A stretch of 12,300 nt of DNA from Clostridia bacterium (lineage in GTDB: Bacteria; Bacillota_A; Clostridia; Christensenellales; Aristaeellaceae), in the NCBI GenBank assembly GCA_017397695.1, contig JAFQIF010000221.1, positions 1 through 12,300 of the forward strand, read 5' to 3'. Positions 4,556 through 11,943 of the stretch are shown here, in pieces (the stretch's first letter is position 1; every line of letters begins with the position of its first letter). The position numbers and the translations under genes are program-made. The notes under the pieces are model-generated. The model was not told the DNA's origin and made no database searches. It saw nothing but the letters and a program-made list of their open reading frames with translations.

Positions 4556-7500
4556 ATGCAAACCTACTTTTTATTTGATCTGATGCAGGAGCATCCGCAG
4601 TACCGGGAGATTGTCGAGGAATCGAAAAAAGCCGGCGCGGTGATTGCGGCGTCCGGCCTTTCCGGCGCGCAGAAGGTACATCTGGCCTGCGCGCTGTCGC
4701 AGCATACCGGCAGGCCGCTTTTGTACCTGTGCGAGAGCGAGCGCGCGGCCGCTGCGGCGATGGAGGATCTCTCCGCGCTGCTGGGCGGCGGCGTGAGCCT
4801 GTTCCCGGCCAGGGAGATCACGTTCTATCAGGAGGTCGCGGCCAGCCGCGAGGTGGCCTGCCGAAGGATTGAGACGCTGCACAAGCTCGTTACCGGGCAG
4901 ACGCGGGCAGTGGTCTGTTCTGCGGATTCTGTGCTGCACCGCGTGATGCCGCGCAGCGTGTTCTTTGGCCATACTGTGCGCATCCGTGTCGGGGATGTGC
5001 TGCCCACGGACGAACTGGTAGAGCGCCTGCTTGCGGGCGGCTATTCGCGCGAGTACATGGTTGAAGGCAGGGGACAGTTTTCTATTCGCGGCGGCATTGT
5101 GGATATCTATCCGTCCGACAGCCTGAGCGCGGTTCGTATCGAGTTTTTCGATGACGAGGTGGATTCTATCCGCCTGTTCGACGTGATGAACCAGCGATCC
5201 CAGCAGAACCTTAAGGAGGTTGCCATTCCCCCGGCGAGCGAAGCGCCGGCGCCTCAGGAGGGCGTTCAGGCGTTTGCCGGTCTGCTGCGCAAAGCCATGA
5301 AGCGCCAGACGCGCGCGATGAACGCCAAAGAAGGCGATCAGGATGCAACGCTGGCCGATCTTCCGCTGGAGGAAGGCGAAGTGGCTGTGCCGGCGGCGTT
5401 CACCCGCGAGAGCCGTACTCTGGAGCGCTTTCAGGAAAATCTGGAAAACGCGCTGAACCAGTGTGAGCGGGGCGTGAGCAATCGCCTGCTGGAAAAGTAT
5501 ATTCACCTGCTCTATGCGCGCACGGAGACGGTGCTCGATTACATGGCTCGACCGATTGTGGTGTTTGATGAGCCGGAGGCACTGTTTGGCCGCATGGACA
5601 GCCGAAGCGGCGAATTCCATCAGGCGCTGACCAGCGCGCTGGAGCGCGGCGAGGCCGTGCCGGAGCAGGAAGGATTGATGCTTGCCCGGGGCGAAGCCAT
5701 GGAGCTGCTGGGCGCGCATACGCTGCTGGCCATGACTACGATTCTGCGGCCTGTGAAGGAGCTGAAACCAACGCTCCTTGCCCAGATGGGCGGCATGGGC
5801 GCGGGCAGCTACGGCGGGCGCACGAAGGACCTTTGCGCAGACGTAAGCCGCTGGATGGCTTCGGGCTGGCGGGTGATGATCCTCTCAGGCGGCAGCGCGC
5901 GCGGCGAGCGAATGCGCCAGTCCTTCGAGGATGAAGGCATCGATACGCAGTTTGACGAGCTGGGTGCAAAGACGCCGCTTGCCGGCGAGTGCCGCATCTA
6001 TCCGCTGATGCTCTCTTCGGGCTTCCAGTATCCGGGCATCAAGGTGGCTGTGCTTGTCGAGGGCGACGTATACGGCGCAAAGGGCAAGGCAAAAAAAGCA
6101 AAAGAGAAAAAGGGCAGCAAGATCGCATCCTTTACCGATCTGAATGTGGGCGATTATGTTGTGCATGAGACGCACGGCATCGGCATCTATCAGGGAACCA
6201 AGCGACTGACCAGCGAGGGCGCATCGCGCGACTATCTGCTGGTGCAGTACCTGGGCAGCGATAAGCTGTATATTCCGGCGGATCACCTCGACCGCATCCA
6301 GAAGTACATCGGCGGCGGAGAGGGCGCCGCGCCGAAGCTCTCCCGCCTGGGCGGCAAGGACTGGGATAAGCAGAAGAGCAAGGTCCGCGAGAGTCTCAAG
6401 GAGCTGGCGTTCGACCTGGTGCAGCTCTATGCCCAGCGCCAGAAGAACAGGGGCCATGCGTTTGGTAGGGATACGCTCTGGCAGCAGGAATTTGAGGAAA
6501 ATTTCCCCTATGAGGAGACGCCGGATCAGCTGCAGGCGACTGACGAAATCAAGCGCGATATGGAGCGCGAAGAGCCGATGGACCGCCTGCTGTGCGGCGA
6601 TGTAGGCTACGGCAAGACGGAGGTTGCCCTGCGTGCGGCATTCAAGGCCGTGATGGACGGCAAGCAGGTGGCGATTCTTGCGCCGACGACCATCCTGGCG
6701 CAGCAGCACTACAACACGCTTATGCGCCGCTTTGAGGGCTTCCCCGTCGAAGCGGATGTGCTCAGCCGCTTCTCCACGCCCAAGGAGCAGAAGGAGACGC
6801 TGCGCCGCCTGAAAGAGGGCGAGATTGATATCGTGGTCGGCACGCACAAGCTGCTGGGCAAGGATGTGAAGTTCAAGGATCTGGGCCTGCTGATTGTCGA
6901 CGAGGAGCAGCGTTTCGGCGTGGGCCACAAAGAGACGATCAAGAACATGAAGAAATCGGTGGACGTACTGACCATGTCGGCGACGCCGATTCCGCGCACG
7001 CTGCATATGTCCATGGTCGGTATCCGCGATATGAGCCTGCTGGAAACCCCGCCGCAGGCGCGTTATCCTGTGCAGACCTACGTCATGGAGTATCAGGACA
7101 GCGTGATTCGAGATGCGATCCTGCGCGAGATCGGCCGCGGCGGTCAGGTTTTCTTCCTGTACAACCGTGTAGGCTCCATCGATCAGTGCCACAGACGCCT
7201 GCAGCAGCTGGTGCCGGAGGCGCGCATTGCTATCGCTCATGGCCAGATGAAGGAAAACGTGCTCGAAGATGTGATGCTGGACTTCAGCCAGCAGAAGTTT
7301 GATGTTCTGCTGTGCACCACGATCATCGAGTCCGGTCTGGATATTCCGCTGGCCAATACGCTGATCATCTACGATGCCGACCACTTCGGCCTCTCCCAGC
7401 TCTATCAGACGCGAGGCCGCGTGGGCCGAAGCAACCGCCTGGCGTATGCGTACTTTACCGTACGCCCGGGCAAGGTGCTCTCTGAAACGGCCCAAAAGAG

Positions 7501-8161
7501 GCTGGACGCCATCCGGGAATTTACGGAGTTCGGCTCAGGCTTCCGCATCGCCATGCGCGATCTGGAGCTGCGCGGCGCAGGCAATCTGCTTGGCCCGCAG
7601 CAGAGTGGTCATCTGGCCAATATCGGCTATGATCTGTACTGCAAGCTGCTGGAGGAAGCGGTGCTGGAGGCGCAGGGGCAGGAACCGGTCAGGAATCGCG
7701 ACATCGAGACACGCATGGACGTACACGTCAATGCGTATCTCCCCGCGACGTACGTTACCGGAGACAGGCAGCGTCTGGAGGTGTACAAGCGCATTGCATC
7801 CATCCGCACGGCGGAGCAGCGCGACGACATCGAGGACGAACTCATCGACCGATTCGGCGACGAGCCGGGCTGCGTGGCCAATCTTGTGGCGGTCGCCTAT
7901 CTCAAGGCGCTGTGCATGAGCCTGGGAATCGATCGTGTGATGCAGGCCGACGGGCGCATGGATATGCGGTTTGCCAACAACGCGCAGGTGGACGGTGAAA
8001 AGCTGTTCAAGGCCATGCAGGGATTTGACAAGCGGTTGACCCTGAACGCATCTGTGCCGGTTACGCTCTCGCTTCGCGACCGCACGGTAAATAAGGAGGA
8101 TATGCTCCATCTGACGGTGAAGGTGATGGAGCGGCTAATCAACCGTATGGGCATGCAATAA
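4556..8161 (+). CDS. mfd: Transcription-repair coupling factor (Mfd)
   Basis: This 1201-residue DNA translocase removes RNA polymerase stalled at lesions and recruits UvrA. E. coli Mfd has 1148 residues, so the length is normal. In order: a UvrB-like N-terminal module (1 to about 490, with FSIRGGIVDIYP); a Lys-rich linker (about 505-520); the CarD-like RNA polymerase interaction domain starting at LNVGDYVVHETHGIGIYQG (about 528-546); the RecG-like motor with Walker A CGDVGYGKTE (about 680-689), DEEQ box LIVDEEQRFG (about 778-787) and MSATPIPRT (about 806-814); the second lobe with IIESGLDIPLANT and QTRGRVGRS (about 951-959); and the C-terminal TRCF domain (from about 1020). All motor motifs look intact. 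Start: ATG 4556 with GAGGT (4547-4551) at rather short spacing. It follows pth across the palindromic repeat. No clear terminator follows its stop. Confidence 0.98.
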   Translation: MQTYFLFDLMQEHPQYREIVEESKKAGAVIAASGLSGAQKVHLACALSQHTGRPLLYLCESERAAAAAMEDLSALLGGGVSLFPAREITFYQEVAASREVACRRIETLHKLVTGQTRAVVCSADSVLHRVMPRSVFFGHTVRIRVGDVLPTDELVERLLAGGYSREYMVEGRGQFSIRGGIVDIYPSDSLSAVRIEFFDDEVDSIRLFDVMNQRSQQNLKEVAIPPASEAPAPQEGVQAFAGLLRKAMKRQTRAMNAKEGDQDATLADLPLEEGEVAVPAAFTRESRTLERFQENLENALNQCERGVSNRLLEKYIHLLYARTETVLDYMARPIVVFDEPEALFGRMDSRSGEFHQALTSALERGEAVPEQEGLMLARGEAMELLGAHTLLAMTTILRPVKELKPTLLAQMGGMGAGSYGGRTKDLCADVSRWMASGWRVMILSGGSARGERMRQSFEDEGIDTQFDELGAKTPLAGECRIYPLMLSSGFQYPGIKVAVLVEGDVYGAKGKAKKAKEKKGSKIASFTDLNVGDYVVHETHGIGIYQGTKRLTSEGASRDYLLVQYLGSDKLYIPADHLDRIQKYIGGGEGAAPKLSRLGGKDWDKQKSKVRESLKELAFDLVQLYAQRQKNRGHAFGRDTLWQQEFEENFPYEETPDQLQATDEIKRDMEREEPMDRLLCGDVGYGKTEVALRAAFKAVMDGKQVAILAPTTILAQQHYNTLMRRFEGFPVEADVLSRFSTPKEQKETLRRLKEGEIDIVVGTHKLLGKDVKFKDLGLLIVDEEQRFGVGHKETIKNMKKSVDVLTMSATPIPRTLHMSMVGIRDMSLLETPPQARYPVQTYVMEYQDSVIRDAILREIGRGGQVFFLYNRVGSIDQCHRRLQQLVPEARIAIAHGQMKENVLEDVMLDFSQQKFDVLLCTTIIESGLDIPLANTLIIYDADHFGLSQLYQTRGRVGRSNRLAYAYFTVRPGKVLSETAQKRLDAIREFTEFGSGFRIAMRDLELRGAGNLLGPQQSGHLANIGYDLYCKLLEEAVLEAQGQEPVRNRDIETRMDVHVNAYLPATYVTGDRQRLEVYKRIASIRTAEQRDDIEDELIDRFGDEPGCVANLVAVAYLKALCMSLGIDRVMQADGRMDMRFANNAQVDGEKLFKAMQGFDKRLTLNASVPVTLSLRDRTVNKEDMLHLTVKVMERLINRMGMQ

Positions 8162-8179
8162 AAGAGATTGATCCGGCAA

Positions 8180-8208
8180 TTGCATCATGATTTGTGAAAT
8201 GATATAAT
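8180..8208 (+). promoter_or_regulatory. Predicted promoter of the DUF6273-like gene
   Basis: A perfect TATAAT (8203-8208) is preceded by TGA, giving an extended -10 box. TTGCAT (8180-8185) lies 17 bases upstream and matches the -35 consensus weakly. Confidence 0.6.
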
Positions 8209-8240
8209 CGTGTTATCTGATGAGAGGGGAAGGAAAGCAA

Positions 8241-8897
8241 ATGAAAAAGATCATGGTTGTGCTCCTGATGGCATGGTTCCTCGTTACCTGTGCTGCTGCA
8301 GACGTCTATCTCTATCCGGGCAGTGTTGTGGAGTTTGGCTACTATGAGCAGGACGGAAACCGGAACAACGGGCCCGAAGCGATCGAGTGGGAAGTGGTTT
8401 CCTGTGATGAAGAAGCTGTAGTGATGATTTCCAAGTATGGTTTGGATTGCGTTCCCTTCCATGCTTATGACGGCGATATACTCTGGCAGGACAGCACGCT
8501 GCGCTACTGGCTGAATTCCGTGTTCTATCATACAGCCTTTTCTCAGGAAGAAAAATCTCTCCTGCTTACGGTGGTGATGGATAATCCGGATAATCCCAGC
8601 TTCGGCACCTATGCCGGCGGAAGAACGGAGGATATGGTGTTTGTTCCCAGCGCGCCGGATGTGCAGTGGCACAGATCGTTCAGCATGCAGGCGCGTCCGA
8701 CCCGATATGCGGTGCAGAACGGCGTGCATACCAATAATAAGGGATACTGCTGGTGGTGGCTGCGCACGCCGGGCAAGAATTTTGAGCGCGTGACGCATGT
8801 CACCTACGAGGGCAAGGTCTATCTGGAGGGAACCAAGCCGACAACCAGTTCCGGCGCAGTGCGTCCGTGTATTGCGCTGGATGTGAGCAAGCTGTAA
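8241..8897 (+). CDS. Secreted DUF6273-like protein
   Basis: This 218-residue protein has a signal peptide: Met-Lys-Lys, then a hydrophobic stretch (about 4-19) and a likely cleavage after the alanines near residue 20, before DVYLYPG. The LVTC just before is a poor lipobox because of the Thr. The mature part shows hallmarks I associate with DUF6273: VVEFGYYEQDG, the SKYGLD and LRYWLNSVFYHTAFS segments, WWWLRTPG, and GAVRPCIAL near the end. This domain is common in extracellular proteins of gut Clostridia; its biochemical role is not known to me. Here it is alone, with no added cell wall or repeat domains. The ATG at 8241 is chosen over the in-frame one at 8220 because GGGGAAGGA (8226-8234) lies 6 bases before it and the signal peptide then begins with MKK. 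It has its own promoter after mfd, and no terminator is visible before the SRP RNA gene. Confidence 0.8.
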   Translation: MKKIMVVLLMAWFLVTCAAADVYLYPGSVVEFGYYEQDGNRNNGPEAIEWEVVSCDEEAVVMISKYGLDCVPFHAYDGDILWQDSTLRYWLNSVFYHTAFSQEEKSLLLTVVMDNPDNPSFGTYAGGRTEDMVFVPSAPDVQWHRSFSMQARPTRYAVQNGVHTNNKGYCWWWLRTPGKNFERVTHVTYEGKVYLEGTKPTTSSGAVRPCIALDVSKL

Positions 8898-8938
8898 GAT
8901 CGGCTGGCGGAGAAAACGCAGGAATTTGGAAAACAGAC

Positions 8939-8967
8939 TTGCTTTTTTGCTGAAGATAGGATACAAT
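8939..8967 (+). promoter_or_regulatory. Predicted promoter of the SRP RNA gene
   Basis: TTGCTT (8939-8944) and TACAAT (8962-8967) are 17 bases apart. The expected start near 8973 coincides with the 5' end of the folded RNA. Confidence 0.6.
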
Positions 8968-8971
8968 AGCC

Positions 8972-9099
8972 GGGTAGAGTGTGATGACGGATGGAACTCA
9001 TGCAATGCGAGGGTGTGAACCTTGTCAGGGCCGGAAGGCAGCAGCAATAAGCATTGTATCGTGTGTGCCGTGGGAATTTTCTGCCCCGAGCATTCTACG
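8972..9099 (+). ncRNA. ffs: Signal recognition particle RNA, small bacterial type (4.5S-like)
   Basis: Domain IV, which binds Ffh and is almost invariant, is clear: GTGAACCTTGTCAGG (9015-9029), GCC-GGAA-GGC with the GNRA-class tetraloop (9030-9039), and AGCAGC (9040-9045) as the asymmetric loop side. Outside it ATGCAATGC (9000-9008) pairs with GCATTGTAT (9051-9059), nine pairs including one G-T. The ends can close with GTAGAGTG (8974-8981) against CATTCTAC (9091-9098). An alternative closure is GGGTAGA (8972-8978) with TCTGCCC (9080-9086), so the exact ends are uncertain. At under 130 bases it lacks the Alu domain of the B. subtilis scRNA. With Ffh it targets membrane and secreted proteins co-translationally. 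It has its own promoter and terminator. Confidence 0.9.
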
Positions 9100-9113
9100 C
9101 TTTATAACAGTCA

Positions 9114-9148
9114 CAGCGTCGGGTTTGTCCCGGCGCTTTTATTTTTTC
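9114..9148 (+). terminator. Rho-independent terminator of the SRP RNA gene
   Basis: AGCGTCGGG and CCCGGCGCT (about 9114-9136) form nine pairs (one T-G) around TTTGT. The tail TTTATTTTTT follows. Confidence 0.9.
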
Positions 9149-9168
9149 GATGATCTTTCAATGGTCAG

Positions 9169-9197
9169 TGAACAAAGCCTTGCGGTTGTGATATAAT
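9169..9197 (+). promoter_or_regulatory. Predicted promoter of the patatin-like gene
   Basis: TGAACA (9169-9174), a 17-base spacer and a perfect TATAAT (9192-9197) preceded by TGA (extended -10). It lies after the SRP RNA terminator. Confidence 0.7.
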
Positions 9198-9231
9198 CCC
9201 TTTTGATATTTCTCGATTCGGAGTGATGTGT

Positions 9232-10074
9232 ATGAAGGTAGGTCTTGTGCTCGAAGGCGGCGCGATGCGCGGCATGTATACTGCGGGTGTGATCGACAGC
9301 TTTCTGGATCATGGCGTGGATGTGGATGCGATCCTGGGCGTGTCGGCAGGCGCGTGCTTCGGCTGCAATCTCTTTTCCAAGCAGCGCGGCAGGGTCCTTC
9401 GCTACAATCAGCGCTTTGCCGGCGATCCACGCAATATATCCATCCGCTCGCTGCTCACAACAGGCGATATTGTCAACAAGGAATTTGCCTATTACGTCAT
9501 TCCCACCAAGTACGATATCTTCGATGAGGAAGCATTTGAGGCGCACGGCGGCGAGTATTGGGTCGTCGTCACTAACGTGGACACTGGCGAGGCGGAGTAT
9601 ATGCAGATGCACCATCTGCTGCGCGATATCGAGATGATGCGCGCCAGCGCATCGATGCCCTTCTGCTCAAAATTCGTGCCGATCGATGGAAAGAATTACC
9701 TCGACGGCGGCGTGGCGGACAGCATCCCCGTGCGAAAGGCGCTTGAGATGGGCTTTGACAAGGTGATCGTTGTGCTGACCCAGCCGCAGGATTACCGAAA
9801 GAAGCCGATGAATCCTCTGATGATCAAGGCGTTTTACAGGAAGTATCCCAATCTGTGCAAGACGCTGGAGGAACGCCATGCGCGCTACAACGCGCAGGCG
9901 GACGACGTCGCGCAGCTGGAAAAGGAAGGCAAGATCTTCGTGATCCGTCCGGAAAAGGCGCTTGAAATCAAGCGGCTGGAAAAGGATCCGAAGGAGCTTG
10001 AGCGCGTATATAACATTGGCCTTGACGACGGCGAGAAGACCATGGATGCGCTCAAGGATTACCTTGCTCGATAA
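9232..10074 (+). CDS. Patatin-like serine hydrolase (YjjU-type phospholipase family)
   Basis: This 280-residue cytoplasmic-looking protein of the patatin superfamily hydrolyses acyl esters through a Ser-Asp dyad. The glycine-rich oxyanion segment LEGGAMRGMYTAG (7-19) is followed by the nucleophile elbow GVSAG (36-40, Ser38). The catalytic Asp lies in LDGGVADSIPV (157-167, Asp158). A tail of charged helices with IRPEKALEIKRLEKDPKEL reaches the C-terminus, as in bacterial COG4667/YjjU-like members. No signal peptide or membrane segment is visible. The natural substrate is not known for this group. The ATG at 9232 is chosen over the GTG at 9223 and the ATG at 9226 because CGGAG (9219-9223) gives normal spacing only to 9232. 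It is monocistronic, with its own promoter and a terminator shared with the opposing GNAT gene. Confidence 0.9.
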   Translation: MKVGLVLEGGAMRGMYTAGVIDSFLDHGVDVDAILGVSAGACFGCNLFSKQRGRVLRYNQRFAGDPRNISIRSLLTTGDIVNKEFAYYVIPTKYDIFDEEAFEAHGGEYWVVVTNVDTGEAEYMQMHHLLRDIEMMRASASMPFCSKFVPIDGKNYLDGGVADSIPVRKALEMGFDKVIVVLTQPQDYRKKPMNPLMIKAFYRKYPNLCKTLEERHARYNAQADDVAQLEKEGKIFVIRPEKALEIKRLEKDPKELERVYNIGLDDGEKTMDALKDYLAR

Positions 10075-10086
10075 ACTGCATATTGC

Positions 10087-10119
10087 AAAACCTCCCGGAT
10101 GATTTCTCCGGGAGGCTTT
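10087..10119 (+). terminator. Bidirectional terminator between patatin-like and GNAT genes
   Basis: CCTCCCGGA (10091-10099) pairs perfectly with TCCGGGAGG (10107-10115) around TGATTTC. AAAA precedes it and CTTT follows, so it can serve both convergent genes. Confidence 0.85.
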
Positions 10120-10170
10120 GTGATTGATCCGATGTTATGCCGGTGCAGGAATGGGCAGATAAATTGGAAT

Positions 10171-10623
10171 TTAGCAATCTAATTCTTTTTGGTAATAAGC
10201 AAATTCCTTATCCCGTTTAACTTCAGAATAGCCCAACTTTTTATAAAAAGCATTTGTTCTTACATTCCAAAGAGGTGTATCAAGTACGATTTTCTTTACA
10301 CTTGGATAGTAACTTTCCACCAGTTCCATCAAGGAAATACCATATCCCTTTCTATGGTGAATTGGGTTTACAAAAATCCGTCCGATATACAGCATCTTTC
10401 CATCATCAATTAAAAAGAGAAGTGCACCGCCGATAATTTCTCCATCTATTTCTGCTTGAAACAAATGTCTCTCATTAAACATCTGCTCATGCCATGCAAC
10501 CGAATCGTACTCAGGTGGGCCCCCCACGGAGGAAGCACTGACAGCAATATCACTATCGAAAGCAGCTTTTGATATATCTACAAGTCGCTCTATTTGCTTT
10601 TGTTCGGCTTGTACTAATTTCAT
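10171..10623 (-). CDS. GNAT-family N-acetyltransferase
   Basis: This 150-residue protein with the GNAT fold transfers an acetyl group from acetyl-CoA to an amine; the substrate is unknown. Motif A is IFVNPIHHRKGYG (83-95), where the RKGYG loop binds the CoA pyrophosphate. Motif B is NAFYKKLGY (124-132). Strand pairs IIGGALLFLI and KMLYIGRIFV precede it. The ATG at 10623 is chosen because GAGG lies 8 bases upstream; the frame runs on further upstream but that part overlaps the previous gene. It is clearly more AT-rich than its neighbours: the 60 bases from 10201 are 30% GC by count, against 63% for 9241-9300 in the patatin-like gene. That points to acquisition from an AT-rich source. It follows the Cys-rich gene by 43 bases on the same strand and probably shares its promoter. 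Confidence 0.9.
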   Translation of the reverse strand: MKLVQAEQKQIERLVDISKAAFDSDIAVSASSVGGPPEYDSVAWHEQMFNERHLFQAEIDGEIIGGALLFLIDDGKMLYIGRIFVNPIHHRKGYGISLMELVESYYPSVKKIVLDTPLWNVRTNAFYKKLGYSEVKRDKEFAYYQKELDC

Positions 10624-10666
10624 AAACATTACCTCGTCAAATTCAAGTTTGCCGAAGAACTCCTTG

Positions 10667-11116
10667 TTACTGGACTCCCTGCTTTGCCATCTCATCCAGC
10701 AGCCGTGCCGCCGTCTCCACGAACATGACGCACGGGCGCACCTTATAGTATTCCGCCGTGCGCGCGCTGGGATCTTTTTTGAGTTCCCCAAGATGCGCAA
10801 GCAGCTCGCGGCAGACGATGGTGGTATGTTCGGCCTTGAAGCCCTCGATCAGCGTGCGCACGCGGGCGTAATGCGCGGTCTTCACGTCCAGATCGCCGAC
10901 CTCGCTGTAGCCCCACTTGAGCCCCGCGACCATCAGCATGCCGCTTACCGCGCCGCAGGTTTCGCGCATGCCGCCCATGCCGCCGCCAAAGGAGGAGGCA
11001 AGCTTCAGGGCTGTGTCCTGATCCATGCCGAAATCATCGGCAAATGCGGCAAACACCGCCTGCGAACAGGAGCAGCCGGAGAGGAAAAGATCGCGTGCCT
11101 TTTGTGCGTGATTCAT
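10667..11116 (-). CDS. C_GCAxxG_C_C family cysteine protein
   Basis: This 149-residue protein has the conserved spaced cysteines of the C_GCAxxG_C_C family, a putative redox or metal-binding group of unproven function. GCSCSQAV (14-21, Cys15 and Cys17) is followed by FGGGMGGMRETCGAVSG (43-59, with Cys54), then Cys102 in IVCREL and Cys129 in VRPCV. It is mostly helical with no signal peptide. The ATG at 11116 is chosen because AAGGAGG lies 8 bases before it; the upstream in-frame ATG at 11143 falls at the predicted promoter. A near-consensus promoter drives it. The GNAT gene lies just downstream on the same strand. The family name comes from the cysteine pattern; any redox role is an inference. 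Confidence 0.85.
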   Translation of the reverse strand: MNHAQKARDLFLSGCSCSQAVFAAFADDFGMDQDTALKLASSFGGGMGGMRETCGAVSGMLMVAGLKWGYSEVGDLDVKTAHYARVRTLIEGFKAEHTTIVCRELLAHLGELKKDPSARTAEYYKVRPCVMFVETAARLLDEMAKQGVQ

Positions 11117-11145
11117 GCTGAAAGCCTCCTTGGGTTGATGCAATC

Positions 11146-11174
11146 AATATAGATCGATACGCCATAAATGTCAA
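11146..11174 (-). promoter_or_regulatory. Near-consensus promoter of the Cys-rich gene
   Basis: On the minus strand a perfect TTGACA (11174-11169), 17 bases and TATATT (11151-11146). It is the best -35 box in the window. The leader to the ATG at 11116 would be about 24 bases. Confidence 0.8.
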
Positions 11175-11201
11175 TATATAAAGAAAAACGCAAACGCCCC
11201 T

Positions 11202-11229
11202 TTTCTTTGCGTGTAAATAATGCTATAAT
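11202..11229 (+). promoter_or_regulatory. Predicted pyr operon promoter
   Basis: A perfect TATAAT (11224-11229) is preceded by TGC, an extended -10 box. The -35 region (around 11201-11206, TTTTCT) is weak. Confidence 0.6.
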
Positions 11230-11245
11230 AGATCAAATCCAAGGA

Positions 11246-11354
11246 GCCTTTAATTCGATCCTGTGAGGTCGGCAAGGCGGCAAATAGAACAGGTCTGTCC
11301 TTAAGGACTTTATTTGCCCTGTCCCGACTTTATGGGACAGGGTGTTTTATTTTT
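11246..11354 (+). promoter_or_regulatory. PyrR-binding attenuator leader of the pyr operon
   Basis: The PyrR-binding loop GATCCTGTGAGGTC (11257-11270), followed by GGCAAGG, matches the Bacillus-type consensus ARUCCNGNGAGGYU closely. It is closed by GCCTT (11246-11250) with AAGGC (11274-11278): the anti-antiterminator. An antiterminator can form from GGCAAATA (11279-11286) with TATTTGCC (11311-11318), sharing bases with the terminator. The terminator pairs CCCTGTCCC (11317-11325) with GGGACAGGG (11334-11342), then TGTTTTATTTTT. In characterised systems UMP-bound PyrR stabilises the first hairpin and so favours termination when pyrimidines are plentiful. Confidence 0.93.
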
Positions 11355-11356
11355 AA

Positions 11357-11935
<579 letters not shown>

Positions 11936-11943
11936 ACGCATTG

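Noticed and set aside
6068..6120. Lys-rich segment in Mfd as an unusual insertion
   Set aside because: A basic linker before the RNA polymerase interaction domain is normal in Bacillota Mfd.
5885..7495. Long open frame antisense to mfd (536 codons)
   Set aside because: It mirrors the motor region of Mfd and has no ribosome binding site or motif of its own.
8241..8310. Lipoprotein signal in the DUF6273-like protein
   Set aside because: LVTC has Thr before the Cys, a poor lipobox, and a good ordinary cleavage site follows at the alanines.
8981..9196. Small open frame over the SRP RNA region
   Set aside because: The segment is explained by the SRP RNA and its terminator, and the frame crosses both.
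10624..10800. N-terminal extension of the GNAT gene into the Cys-rich gene
   Set aside because: The extension reads the end of the Cys-rich gene in another frame, is Arg-rich and unlike GNAT proteins; the ATG at 10623 has a ribosome binding site.
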